Positions 9,043 to 18,415 of a stretch of DNA of 64,000 bases are shown in pieces. The stretch comes from Hirsutella rhossiliensis (lineage: Eukaryota; Ascomycota; Sordariomycetes; Hypocreales; Ophiocordycipitaceae). The notes below the pieces were generated by a model that saw only the letters and a list, made by a program, of their open reading frames with translations, ran no database searches and had not been told where the DNA came from. The first letter of the stretch is position 1. Every line of letters starts with the position of its first letter. Made by a program: the position numbers and the translations under genes. The stretch covers positions 1,981,390-2,045,389 of the forward strand of contig NW_025408680.1 of NCBI RefSeq assembly GCF_020360975.1. The letters are read 5' to 3'.

Positions 9043-10521
9043 AGATTACGACCGGAGGGGAAGAGAAAAGAGCAAACATAAGAGAGGCAGAAGGAATAGA
9101 TAAGGGACGAGAAGCCATTGGTAGGACCTACATCTAGGGAATAGCCGAGGCCATATCGGCCGCGGGGTAGTGCAGCAGGCGTCAGTCAGTAGGGACCATA
9201 GACAGCTAGCGCGCATAATAGTAGGTAAGTAGCATACGTAAGGACATGCCAAGTCGGGAGGTAGAGGAATATGGATATGTGATTAAGAAGCATGTTATGC
9301 GCCGCGCGGAGCATGGCGAAGAGAGGGGCTATACGTCAGCGGCATATATATGAAGAATGTTTGCCTAAGGAGGTAGTAGCATAGTAAGTAGGTAAGGCCA
9401 AGAGAGCAGACGCAATAGAGGGCAGCACCCATTACGATGAAGCCAGCCAGCATCGAATGGCAGCACGGGGCGGAGAGCGGCGTAGGCCCAGCACGGAGGC
9501 AGCCAGAGGACCATACACAGCAATGAGGTTCAGGCCGATCTCGGCGGCGCCGGTGCCCGGTACGGAGGGCCGGCAGGGGGCGCATGAGAGGGCGTCAGGG
9601 CTGGTGCTGCCGAAGCGAAGGCGGCGGGGCGGCCGGCCGGCGAGAATCAGGGAGGACCGGCGCGGGGAGGCAGGCACGACCAGGGCCACGGCGGAAGGAC
9701 GCCCCAGGCACAAGCGACCAGGGGCGATGGAAGGAAGACGGCGCCGTCGACACCGGAGACGAGGCGGGAGGCGAAACGTAGAGAAGCCGGCGAGGCGAGG
9801 TGGTTTCCTTCTCACGCCGCCAAGCTCCGGCCGCGCGCCGCGGCCCGGGCGGGAAGGAGGCCGGGGCGGCCAAGGCAGCAGATCGACATAAGCCAGCAGC
9901 CGCTATTCCGGGATATCCAGCCGCGGCCGACATCGGGGCGGCTCTGGCGACACAGCCGTGGAGCGCGGCGGGCCCAGCCCCAGGTCCGGCGGCACGTCAA
10001 AGACGGCCTCAGAGGATACAGCCCCGGCCGGGGAGGGGGCCAGGGGGTGCCATCGGGGACGCCGCCGAGGCGCACAGCCCAGTGCAGAAATGAAAAGCCA
10101 ACTCGCCGGTATAGTTCCCAAGCAGGCCCCCAGGGTCGGTCGACGGACAGAGGTGGTTAACGTGATGTAGATGAGACGACGATGGGCCCGCCGCCCCTCG
10201 ACAGAGACAGAAGAAAGCGCAGCCCGGTCGGCAAAGAAATCGAGGCAAGACATGGCGGCCGCGCGTCAAGCATGGCCGGGCCGTCCCTAGGCCCCACGGC
10301 AAGTCAACAGGCGCCTCGGGATATCCTGCCTCGGCCAGTAGCCGCGATAGAGAGCGCCACAGGGGACATGGCTAAGGCCGCAGAGCCTGGCGAAGCAATA
10401 GAAGGCCGACGCGCAGGTAGGGATCCTAAACGGGGCCAAGGGGTGTGCATAGAGACGTCTAATAGGGTATAGATGGGATGACGAGAGGCCCGCCACGTCG
10501 AGAGAGACAGAAGAGGAAGGG
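9043..10521. other. GC-rich stretch without a supportable gene, with an internal imperfect duplication
   Basis: Many overlapping open frames exist on both strands, as expected of GC-rich DNA, and none shows a recognisable domain. An imperfect direct duplication is visible: a GGGATATCC-containing block at about 9905 recurs at about 10315. A block reading GATGAGACGACGATGGGCCC followed by a purine-rich GACAGAGACAGAAGA stretch at about 10167-10215 recurs at about 10473-10515. The second copy is shorter. Codon patterns gave no reason to prefer one frame. Confidence 0.5.
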
Positions 10522-10702
10522 TGTAACGACGAGACAGAACTAACAACGGGTGCACGTGCCCGTGCACGGACCACACCCAAGGCTGTATATAAATCTCTGC
10601 CTACGGGCTTCTCTTCTTTCTTTCTCTTGGACCCTTAAGCTGAAACTTCGTCCATAGAGCCAATACAAGGATAGCCGTCAAGGCTTAGTTCTGGCCGTGA
10701 CA
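10522..10702 (+). repeat. Solo LTR of a family related to the 4644-4865 LTR
   Basis: This 181-bp sequence starts TGTAACG and ends CGTGACA. Its last 55 bases closely match the end of the Ty3 LTR at 4644-4865 read on the minus strand: both share CATAG.GCCAATACA, TAGCCGTCAAGGCT and GGCCGT.ACA. It carries a TATATAAA box at 10586-10593 and a pyrimidine-rich tract. No matching primer-binding site follows, so it appears to be a solo LTR. It points toward the helicase relic, which begins about 70 bases downstream. I could not find a perfect target duplication. Confidence 0.8.
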
Positions 10703-12962
10703 AGGCAGTGCCGCCAGCGGACAGACCGAGGCAAAACGGAGCCGCGGCGACCAGAGGAGGCCAAGGCCAAGGAGATGCAGGCCGAAGACCTGGCGGACGT
10801 GCTGCGGGGCCTCGAAGAGGAGTTCGAGGCGGGCGAGAGGCTGGCCGAGGCGGGCGTGGTGCGCGCCGGTGCCGCGCGAAAGGGAGGTCAGGACGGTACG
10901 GAGGTTCTACCGGGCGTTCCACAACACCAGCGCGCTACCGACCGCAACATGCAGTCTCTGCTACCGCAAGCGGGCCCGGGAGGAGCTAAGGGAGATGGCG
11001 TGGGAGCGAGTAAACCTACCGGGCTCGGCGCTCTCGGGCGGCGCTGCCGCGGCAGGAGGAGGTGCGGGCTATTAAGTCGCAGCAGAGGAGCGCCGCGCGG
11101 GAGCGGAGCGGGCCATACAGGGCATCCAGGGCTCCCAAGGCGGCGGGGCGGCGGCAGGGTCGGGGCGGACCGCGGCGCGGCCCTCCGCGGGGTCATGGGG
11201 ATTCGGCGAGGATGACATGGACGTGACGGCGGCCGACGGCGACCCAGACGTAGGCACGGCGGCGGGGATGCGCGTGCGGCTCCGCCCCTCCAGCTCCTTC
11301 CCCGCCGCCGGCCGGGAGCTGGCCAGGCTGACGCTGAACGAGAAGCAGTCGATCGCCCTCCTCATCGTCTGCCGGCAGCTCGACCAGGTCCGGCAGGCCA
11401 ATGAGGCAGGCGGCGACGGAGACGGGGAAGGTCAGCTCTGCCTGTTCATCGGCGGCGAGGGCGGCACCGGCAAGTCGCGCGTCATCGAGGCGCTCGTCGA
11501 GCTGCTCGCCCGGAGGGAGCTGTCGAGCCGGATGCTAGTCACAGCGACGTCGGGCACGGCGGCAGCGCGGATCAACGGCATCACCCTCCACTCGGCCTGC
11601 GGCCTCGCCGTCGGCCAGGGCGGCCAGGCGGGAGGGCGACCAAGGGGTGGACGGCGTGCGGCTGCCGGGCGCGGGCGAGCGCTTCGTCGACGGCCGGTCG
11701 CGCATGGACTGGCGGGAGAAGGAGGTGCTGGTGGTCGACGAGGTCAGCATGCTCGGGGCGCGCACGCTATACGCCGCCAACGAGCAGCTCTGCCGGCTGC
11801 GGGGGTCGGCGCGGGACTTCGGCGGCATCCCGGTGGTGATCTTCTGCGGCGACTTCCACCAGTTCCGGCCGGTGCAGGAGCGGTCGATCCTGCTGCCGAG
11901 CGCGGCGGTGTCGTGGGACGAGGACAGGGCCTTCACGGCCGAGCAGCGGCGGCAGCACGACAAGGCGCACGCGCTCTGGCGGCGGTTCACGACGGTCACC
12001 ATGCTCGACGAGCAGATGCGGGCCGCCGGCGACCCCGAGCTGCGGCGCCTGCTCGGGCGGATCCGGCGGGCGAGCAGGACCGGTCGGACCTCGAGCTGCT
12101 CAACTCGAGTGCCACCGGCCGGCAGGCGGATCCGTGGGAGACAGGCGTGACGGTGGTCACGCCGCTCAACCGGAACCGCTGGAACCTCAACCTCGAGGCG
12201 GCGCTCGCGTTCCGGGCGCGGCAGCGGACGGCGGCGCGCGTCTTCCTCTCCGAGCACAAGTGGAAGGACGGCACGCCGACGGAGGAGGAGGCGGTGCTGA
12301 TGCTCGGCCAGGGCGACGACAGCGCGACGCCGGTGCCGGCCGTCTTCGTCTTCGTGCCGGGCATGCCGGTCGTCGTGAACCAGAACACGCACCAGGGGCT
12401 GAAGGTGGTGAACGGCGCCGGGAACACGGCGGTGGCGGTGATACCCGACCGGGCCTTCCCGGCCACCGCGTCTCGGCGGAGCTGACGGTGCACTTCGGGC
12501 CGCCGGCGGGCATCGTGCTGGCGTCGGAGACGACCAGGGACCTCCACTTCGTCGGGATGCCGTCCGGGACGATCCTGCTGACGCCCATCACCGTCAAGAT
12601 CACGGCGCAGCGGAAGCGGCCCTGGCAGCGCAACGACGTCGGCCGGCGCGGCCTGCCGTGCGCCGCGGCCTTCGCCTGCACCGACTACAAGGTGCAGGGC
12701 GGGACGATCGAGCGCGTCGCGCTCGAGCTGCGAGGGCGAGGACGACGACGGTCGAGGGCAGGGCGGTGGCGTCGCCGTGCGACCCGTACAGCCTCTACGT
12801 GCAGCTCTCGCGGTGCCCGACGCTCGACGGCATCATGCTCGTATCGGAGGTGCGGGAGCGGGACCTTATAGGAACCGGGTGCCCGGGGAAATGACAGCGG
12901 CGCAGGCCCGGCTAGAGGAGCTAAGCAAGCAGACAACACAGGAAGCAGGTAGCCTACTCCGC
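10703..12962 (+). pseudogene. PIF1-like DNA helicase of Helitron type, Rep-less and frameshifted
   Basis: The plus strand encodes, across several frames, an N-terminal segment with a Cys pair (SLCYRKRAREELRE, about 10950-10995) and then a superfamily 1B helicase of the PIF1 group. Helicases of this type unwind DNA during Helitron replication. Motifs: Walker A GGEGGTGKSRV (11451-11483), Walker B VVDEVSML (11731-11754), GDFHQFRPV (about 11848-11874), LDEQMRAAGDPEL, VTPLNRNRWNLN, then AFACTDYKVQGGT (about 12669-12707) and SLYVQLSRCPTLDG (about 12791-12832). Frames shift near 10870, 11630, 12075, 12470 and 12730, and a TAA interrupts at 11073-11075. The HUH-type Rep nuclease expected between the N-terminal segment and the helicase in Helitrons is absent. 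Gene content is GC-rich and un-RIPed. It is non-functional as written. Confidence 0.88.
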
Positions 12963-13216
12963 AGCTAAGGTAGGCGGGATTAGGACCATCACGATATTTA
13001 TTCAGGGGAGAGGAAGACATATCTTAGCAAACTCGCCACCAAAGCGTCTTACTTCATCATCACCGAGAAGAAGGATAGAAGTAGGGATAACAAGGGCAAC
13101 AACAGGAGAACGCCGACGAATGAAAAGAGCTCAAAAGCGCCGACCAATCAGGGGGCCGGAATGGCGGGGGGAAATTGATGGCGAATTTTTTTTTCCCCGG
13201 GGAGGAACCCTTAAGT
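12963..13216. other. 3' flank of helicase relic, no gene seen
   Basis: This stretch links the end of the helicase frame to the right inverted terminal motif. It contains a run of nine T residues near 13185 and a CCCCGGGG palindrome near 13195. I see no domain. Confidence 0.5.
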
Positions 13217-13271
13217 CCTTTCGTTCCGAAAGGCATAAGGCCGGCCCCATAACGCGAAGTTGCCTATACCT
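13217..13271 (-). repeat. Right inverted terminal motif with hairpin
   Basis: Read on the minus strand from the outside, this end gives AGGTATAGGCAAC, a 25-base spacer including GGCCGGCC, and GCCTTTCGGAACGAA, matching the left end. The innermost part forms a perfect hairpin at 13217-13233 (CCTTTCG, loop TTC, CGAAAGG). GC-rich repeat DNA continues outside it, so this edge is less sharp than the left one. Confidence 0.7.
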
Positions 13272-13272
13272 A

Positions 13273-13800
13273 GCTCGCTCGCAGCCGGGGCATCGTAAGT
13301 TATAACGGCGGCGGCTACTACGCTAGCAGAAGCAATAGTAGCGGCGATAGCGATAGCGGCCGCGACGGCCGCGACAGCCGCGGCGGCAGACGCCGCAGCG
13401 GCAACAGCGGCGATAAAGGTATCACGGCGGCTGCCTAATTCGAGGGGCAGCTCGAGGCGCCTTAACGTAAGCATACGACGGCACCGGGGCTAAGATAAGA
13501 TCGACGAGCTAAGCTAGAGCCCTCGGTCCCTCGCAGCGTCCTAACAACGATTGCCCGCCCGAGGAAATACTAAGGGAAGGGGATTAAGAGGAGGATATAG
13601 CCGGAGGGGCACGCCTATAGCCTCGTCGCAGCCGGCGGCATCGTCGCAGCCGGCTGCTTCGTCGGGCGTTAGAGGGATCGTTGAGTGGCAAGCTATTGAG
13701 TGGGTGCCGCCGCCGCCGCCGCCGCCGGCCACATAGCCATAAGGGCAGCGGCGGCGGCAGCGGCGGCAGCTGCAGCCGGGTCAATTAGTAGGCTATTGCA
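13273..13800. repeat. GC-rich GCN triplet-repeat DNA
   Basis: Imperfect GCN/CGN triplet runs dominate 13310-13410 and 13620-13780. They give alanine-rich open frames on the minus strand (13474-13211) and Ala/Ser or Pro runs on the plus strand. No ATG-initiated frame has a non-repetitive domain, so I regard this as simple-sequence DNA. Transcription cannot be judged. Confidence 0.55.
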
Positions 13801-14051
13801 ATATTAACTTAAGGCTAGAAATGCGTTATTTGAGCGAATTGAGCGGACGCGTTATGCGGCCGCAGATGCGCCGGCGGAAGGGGCGCAAAGTGTATGTGTA
13901 TATGTAGACGAGGGCATTTGGAAGGTACGGGTAATTACTTGCTAGGGCGGACGCGGTATAAGTAGTGCGGGGGCCTGGCGCGGGTACGTATTTAAAAAAT
14001 GGGTCTATTATACTAATAGTAAAAGGGCGTTGTATAAATAGCTTTACTCTA
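13801..14051. other. Intergenic, no gene seen
   Basis: Mixed composition, not RIPed. A small imperfect inverted repeat (ACTAATAG at 14012-14019, CTATTAGT at 14049-14056) is the only structure noticed. Confidence 0.5.
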
Positions 14052-14536
14052 TTAGTGATAGGCCCTGACTAAATATCTAGCCCGCCTAATAGGTAGGTCA
14101 AAAAGCGGGGGAGTGTGGCTGGTCAAGGCATAGAGCTGATACTGGAAATTTGGGTGCGCACGTTCCCTGCACCTACGTAGCAAGCTGCCACGGTAAACCA
14201 GAAAGTAAGGGTTTCGTAATACGTAGAAAATGCAGATTGAGTGTTCTGGCGGCGTTATGGCGTGTATGTCTCTAAGAGAGGCCTTCCTCATATAAAACTT
14301 GCTGTGCTTGTTCTTCTTCTCGGACCTCTCTGCCTCTGCCTTATCCCATTGTGCGGCCATGACCTCCCACTCAGCCGGTGCAATCGACTTGTTCTCTGCA
14401 TCTTGTAAGAGTTCTTGCGAGAGCTCTGGCAAAAGCTGCTGGAAGGGCAGCACGATGATAATTTCGTCTTGTGTGGGGTCAACATGTTAGTATTGTAACT
14501 AGCTGCCACCAGCACCTCCACGGCATATAGGTCCAC
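14052..14536 (-). CDS. Small hypothetical protein, possibly a gene fragment with one intron
   Basis: An ATG-initiated frame of 133 residues runs 14453-14052. Its first 55 residues look like protein: an acidic and helical stretch (QQLLPELSQELLQDAENKS, then AEWEVMAAQWDKAEAERSEK). The C-terminal half is less convincing. Upstream of the ATG the frame stays open to a possible 3' splice site: a TACTAAC branch-like sequence at 14486-14492 followed by CACAAG at 14468-14473, both on the minus strand. A frame starting MDLYAVEVLVAAS (14536) could be the preceding exon, but no strong donor is seen. I do not recognise the family. It may be a degraded 3' gene fragment. Confidence 0.35.
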
Positions 14537-14560
14537 TTCCAGGTCATTTGTCGGAGTATC

Positions 14561-14928
14561 ACTTCACTTTGGCCTGCACAACACACTGGTTTCCTCACAG
14601 TAACCCTGAAGCCTTGTCACCTGACAGGGCTGAGGGGAACCAAGGGTTGCTGCTACAGAAGATACACCAAAGCTGACGTTACTGTGGTAATTGGGGGCTC
14701 GGGGCCGTTTCAGAGCTTAGACTTGTAAAACGACAAAAGGGAGGTCACATGTTACGGTTACGTACGCTGTTCCGGCGTCTCACCGCCCAACACGTAGTAC
14801 GGCGTCTTTCCGTCGAGAGGGGGGAGAGGCCTTCCCCTCATACGTACTCCATGTGTCGTTTCCCTGGCTAGCGAGTCTCTCCGGGCAGAACATACCGCGA
14901 ACAGCAAGCCCCTGTTGGCATCGTCATT
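14561..14928 (+). promoter_or_regulatory. Upstream region of the permease gene
   Basis: This 368-bp stretch has normal composition, with CA and TG present, so the gene's promoter escaped RIP. No clear TATA box or known operator was recognised. A GGGGGCTCGGGGCC stretch near 14695 and pyrimidine-rich CCTTCCCCTC near 14831 are the only marked features. Confidence 0.35.
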
Positions 14929-16831
14929 ATGGCAGACGGTGGCAAGCATGTCGCACTCCAACATCGCGGAGACCGGGCTGTTGCCGGCCCCGACGGCCCC
15001 ACTGCCACGACCAAGGCCGGAGCCGAGCCTCGCGCCGATGCCGATGCGGACCCCGTCGAGCCCATTCACACGGAGCACCAGCTTAGCTTCCTCGAGGCTG
15101 TCAGGCTGTACCCAAAGGCCATCGCATGGTCCGCTTTTTTCTCCATCGGGGTCATCTCGGCTGCTTTCGACCAGCAGCTCGTGGGCAGCCTCTACTCAGC
15201 GCCACAGTTCCAGCGCGACTTTGGCTATAAGTATAGAGGCGAGGTGAAACAATCGGCTTCCTTGCTCCATTGCTATTAATTTTTTTTACCACCATTGCAC
15301 TCTCCAGATTCGCAGGCCCTTCCACTCCTCCTTCCCCTCATCCTCCTCCGCCTCGTCCTCGCCATCCTTATAGTCGCGTATTGTGCGCATTCTTACTAGC
15401 GGTGGCTAATCTATGGGAGAGCCTCGAGTTGAGCAGTACATCATCGATGCATCGTGGCAAAGCGGGCTGAGCATGGGCCCACCCGTCGGCCAGGTCGTCG
15501 GCGCACTCTTCGCCGCATACCCCATGGAGTGGTTTGGCCGCAAACGCACGTTCGCAGCCTGTGTGGTTGGCACCGCGGGGCTCGTTTGTATACAGTTCTT
15601 TGCTCGTGCCATTGGCGTCCTCGTCGTAGGCGAACTGCTCGCGGGCCTGGTGCTAGGCGTCTTCGTCGTCATTGCGCCAACCTACGGCTCCGAGGTGTGC
15701 CCGACAGCCATCCGGGGCCACCTTACATCTTATATCGAGCTATGTTTTGTCCTTGGCCAGCTCGTAGCCAACGGCGTCACCGTTGGCACCCAGCACATGC
15801 GAACCCACTGGGCCTACTCGCTCCCCTTCGCCCTACAGTGGTTCTGGGCCGCTATCATCATCCCTGGCCTGTTCTTCGCTCCGGAGAGTCCTTGGTGGCT
15901 AGTGCGCAGGGCCCGCTTGGATGATGCCCAGGAGTCGCTGCGCCGCCTGGCCTCGCCCGACGTTGACGTTGCAGCGACACTCGCCTTTATCGTCGAGACG
16001 AACCGGCTCGAGCTGGAGCTTGAGGCGGGAAGCACGTATCGGGATTGCTTCAGGCGCGTCAACTTGCGACGCACCGAGATTTCGTCTGGCGTTTACTGTG
16101 CCCAGGTATTGTCGGGAATTTACCTTATCAGCTACGGAACCTACTTTTTCCAGCAGGCTGGGCTACCGACGGACCAGGCCTTTAACATGTCGGTCGCATT
16201 CCTGGGTGAGTTGGGCGGCGAGGGATGATATTATGCTCATGGTCGATGCATTTCTCGCTAAATGTCAGCTGTCTTCGCAGGCATCGGCTTTCTCGGCGTC
16301 CTCGTGTCTTGGTTCCTCCTCGTTTGCGTCGGGCGCCGGGCTCTCTACGTCGGCGGCCTCGCCGTCTTGTCCGGTCTGCAGCTTCTCATCGGCATCCTCG
16401 ACTGTGTCCCCGGACGCCCAAGCGGAGTCATATGGGCAGAATCTGCCCTGATGCTTGTATGGAACTTGCTATACAACATGACCATTGGTCCTGTCTGCTT
16501 CGTTCTTCTGTCCGAGTGCTCCGCTACCCGCGTGCGCTCCAAGACGATTGCGGTGGCCACAGCTGCGCAGGGGCTCTTAGGCATCGTTATGACCATTGCA
16601 ATTCCCTATATGATTAACTCGGCCCAGGCCAATATGCAGGGCAAGCTGGGCTTTTTCTTTGGAGGGCTGGCTGGACTTTGTCTACTTTGGGCCTATTTTC
16701 GTGTTCCTGAGACTAGAGGCCGGACTTATGAGGAGCTAGATCTCTTATTCGACAAAGGGGTGCCCGCGAGGAGGTTTAAGCGCTACCAGTTAGACAACAT
16801 ACTAGGGGTGAGAGCTACGGATAGTCGATGA
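14929..16831 (+). CDS. MFS sugar permease, alpha-glucoside/maltose type, three exons
   Basis: The model has exons 14929-15243, 15437-16205 and 16281-16831, encoding 544 residues, the usual size for fungal maltose-type permeases. Intron 1 is GTGAAA...GAGCAG (193 bp, phase 0); its removal joins YKYRGE to YIIDASWQSGLSMG, the expected family sequence. Intron 2 is GTGAGT...TCGCAG (75 bp, phase 1). Sugar-transporter signatures: GRKRT at residues 139-143 (loop 2-3), PESPWWLVR at 254-262 (loop 6-7) and PETRGRTYEELD at 504-515 after the last membrane segment. Family members are 12-helix plasma-membrane proton symporters for alpha-glucosides; the exact substrate cannot be read from sequence. The frame is intact and not RIPed although AT-rich relics begin within 100 bp of its stop codon. 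Confidence 0.93.
15244..15436 (+). other. Intron 1 of the permease gene
   Basis: Donor GTGAAA follows the GAG codon ending at 15243; acceptor GAGCAG ends at 15436. At 193 bp it is long for a fungal intron and contains a pyrimidine-rich tract (about 15310-15365). A CTAAT branch-like sequence lies about 30 bases upstream of the acceptor. The splice restores the conserved EYII junction. Confidence 0.85.
16206..16280 (+). other. Intron 2 of the permease gene
   Basis: Consensus donor GTGAGT and acceptor TTCGCAG bound a 75-bp intron that splits a glycine codon. Removal joins VAFLG to IGFLGVL in a membrane segment. Confidence 0.92.
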
Positions 16832-18047
16832 AAAGCAAGTTTGCATTACAAGCTGTATCTATAACGCCGCATAAAACGAGGGCGTCACTATATTATAGTA
16901 ATAAGCGGAAGGTAACATTAGTAATTATATAGACTATAAATATATCTATAAAGAGGGGTTTTTATTTATACGCGTAGTAATACCTTTAGTATATTACGAC
17001 TAAAGTCAATAAGTTACGCGTCGAGGGTTCTATAAGACAGGGCTTTAATCTGCCTTATTTAACTTAGGTGTTAATAGATAGGATATAAAAGCTCTATAGT
17101 CCTAACTATATTCCCTCTTTTCGCTTTAGGAATAACTATAATTATTAGTTACTAACTATAACTTTAATTACTAGGATTAATACGTTTTTTTCGGCTAACT
17201 TTTCGAAACTAAGCTTAAAATATAATAAATAATATACGCCTAGAACCCTCTTAAAGAGCTTATTACGTTCCCTTAAATAGAGCCTTATATAGCTACTAGC
17301 GGGTATATAATATACTACCGAAGTTAGCGGGTTAAGCTAGGTTTTCCCTTATATAGGTAGAAAACTCTTCCCTACCCTAGCTAAAATAGAGATAGGGATA
17401 GTAAAGTAGCTAGAAAAGGAGTAACCTAGGGGCCCTAGGGCCCTTAAGGGGGAAAATTACTATATAGGAGGAACTAGACTAACCTTTCCTTTATTATTAC
17501 CTTTATAGCTACTCTTTTCTTAATTAGTTATAAGCCCCTAGGCTCTATAGCTAGCTAGGACTACTAATAAAGGCCTAGGCCCTTACTAGCCTCGCTATAG
17601 CCCTAGAAGCTATATAAGAGTAAAAAAGAAAAGAAAAACTAAGGGTATATACCCCTTACTAATAGAACCTAGCCCGGACCCGACCTAAGACCTTAGCCTA
17701 AGCCCGAGGCGGGCCCCTTTGACCCCCCCCTACCCCCTACCTTAACTTAAGGGCCGAACTAAGTACCTTAGAAGCTAGGGCCCGCTTAAGGTAAGCTCTA
17801 TAAAGCTAATACCTTTTAAAGACTATAGAAGAAAAGCCTAAGGCCTAAGACTAAGACTAGGAGGATATTAAGATAGAAGATAATACTTAGCTTAGTATAC
17901 TTAAGACTAACTTCTTTAAGCTTAGCCTAGCCCTACCTTAGGCTAACTACTTCTAGCTTAATAAGCCTCTTAAGTAAGTAAAAGTATAAAAGAGGGCTAC
18001 TCTTAATAGCCTTATTATTATAACTATAGTTATTAGGCTATATAATT
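16832..18047. other. RIPed DNA, unassigned
   Basis: Beyond about 16880 the sequence becomes AT-rich and nearly free of CA/TG. I see no recognisable domain. Part of it (about 17640-17990) is less AT-rich and might be a coding relic, but no family was recognised. Confidence 0.6.
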
Positions 18048-18415
18048 TAATAGGGATAAGGGTATATACCTAAAGCATACGTAGTATATAGCTAAGGATT
18101 AGTAGAGTAATTAACCGCGTAATTATTTAATTATCGGTCCTATATATAGCTCTAAGGGTCTTAGGTTATTAATATAAGTCTTAGAGATTTCTTTACTTTA
18201 TACCTCTTTATTTTTATTAAAGTTATATAACTAGTAGCCCTTACTTTAAAGGAAAAAAATAAACGTTTAAATTAATTATTATTAAGAAGGATATCTAATT
18301 AAATAATCTATGCTTTTATAAATTCTTTAAGTATACTTAAAGGGGGGGTAGATAGGAAGCGCTAGGGGTCTTATCCCTTTAATAAGCTAATATCTATAAG
18401 GGTATAATCTTACCT
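18048..18415 (-). repeat. Solo LTR of family X, reverse orientation, RIPed
   Basis: This about 368-bp sequence is the reverse complement of the LTR at the left end of X copy B (56375-56743) and of the split LTR of X copy A (30614-30641 plus 36940-37280). All three share an AGGTAAGAT terminus, an ATATTAGC...TTAAAGGG block and a CCTTATCC...TATTA end. Homology stops at both ends, so it is a solo LTR. Confidence 0.75.

Larger units (their letters stand above)
8995..13272 (+). mobile_element. GC-rich TIR-bounded unit carrying a Helitron-type helicase relic
   Basis: The block is GC-rich and un-RIPed, in sharp contrast to the AT-rich DNA on its left. Its two ends carry the same motifs in inverted orientation: outer AGGTA(T)AGGCAAC and, 22-25 bases further in, TA.GCCTTTCGGAACGAA. 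It contains a GC-rich non-coding part, a solo LTR (10522-10702) and a broken PIF1-like helicase. The helicase suggests Helitron ancestry, but canonical 5'-TC/CTRR-3' ends are not evident and no target duplication was found. The class is therefore open: a non-canonical Helitron, a TIR element carrying captured DNA, or a composite. Confidence 0.6.

Noticed and set aside
9457..10472. Several overlapping Ala/Arg/Pro-rich open frames on both strands
   Set aside because: GC-rich DNA gives long chance frames; none has a domain, and the internal duplication does not keep one frame.
11535..12392. 285-residue minus-strand open frame over the helicase
   Set aside because: Arg/Pro-rich shadow of the GC-rich helicase coding strand, which carries all conserved motifs.
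8996..13271. hAT-type DNA transposon reading of the end motifs
   Set aside because: The outer ends resemble C/TAGG-type TIRs with internal GCAACCC hairpin, but there is no 8-bp duplication and no transposase.
13211..13784. Alanine- and proline-rich small open frames
   Set aside because: Produced by GCN/CCG triplet repeats; no non-repetitive coding signal.
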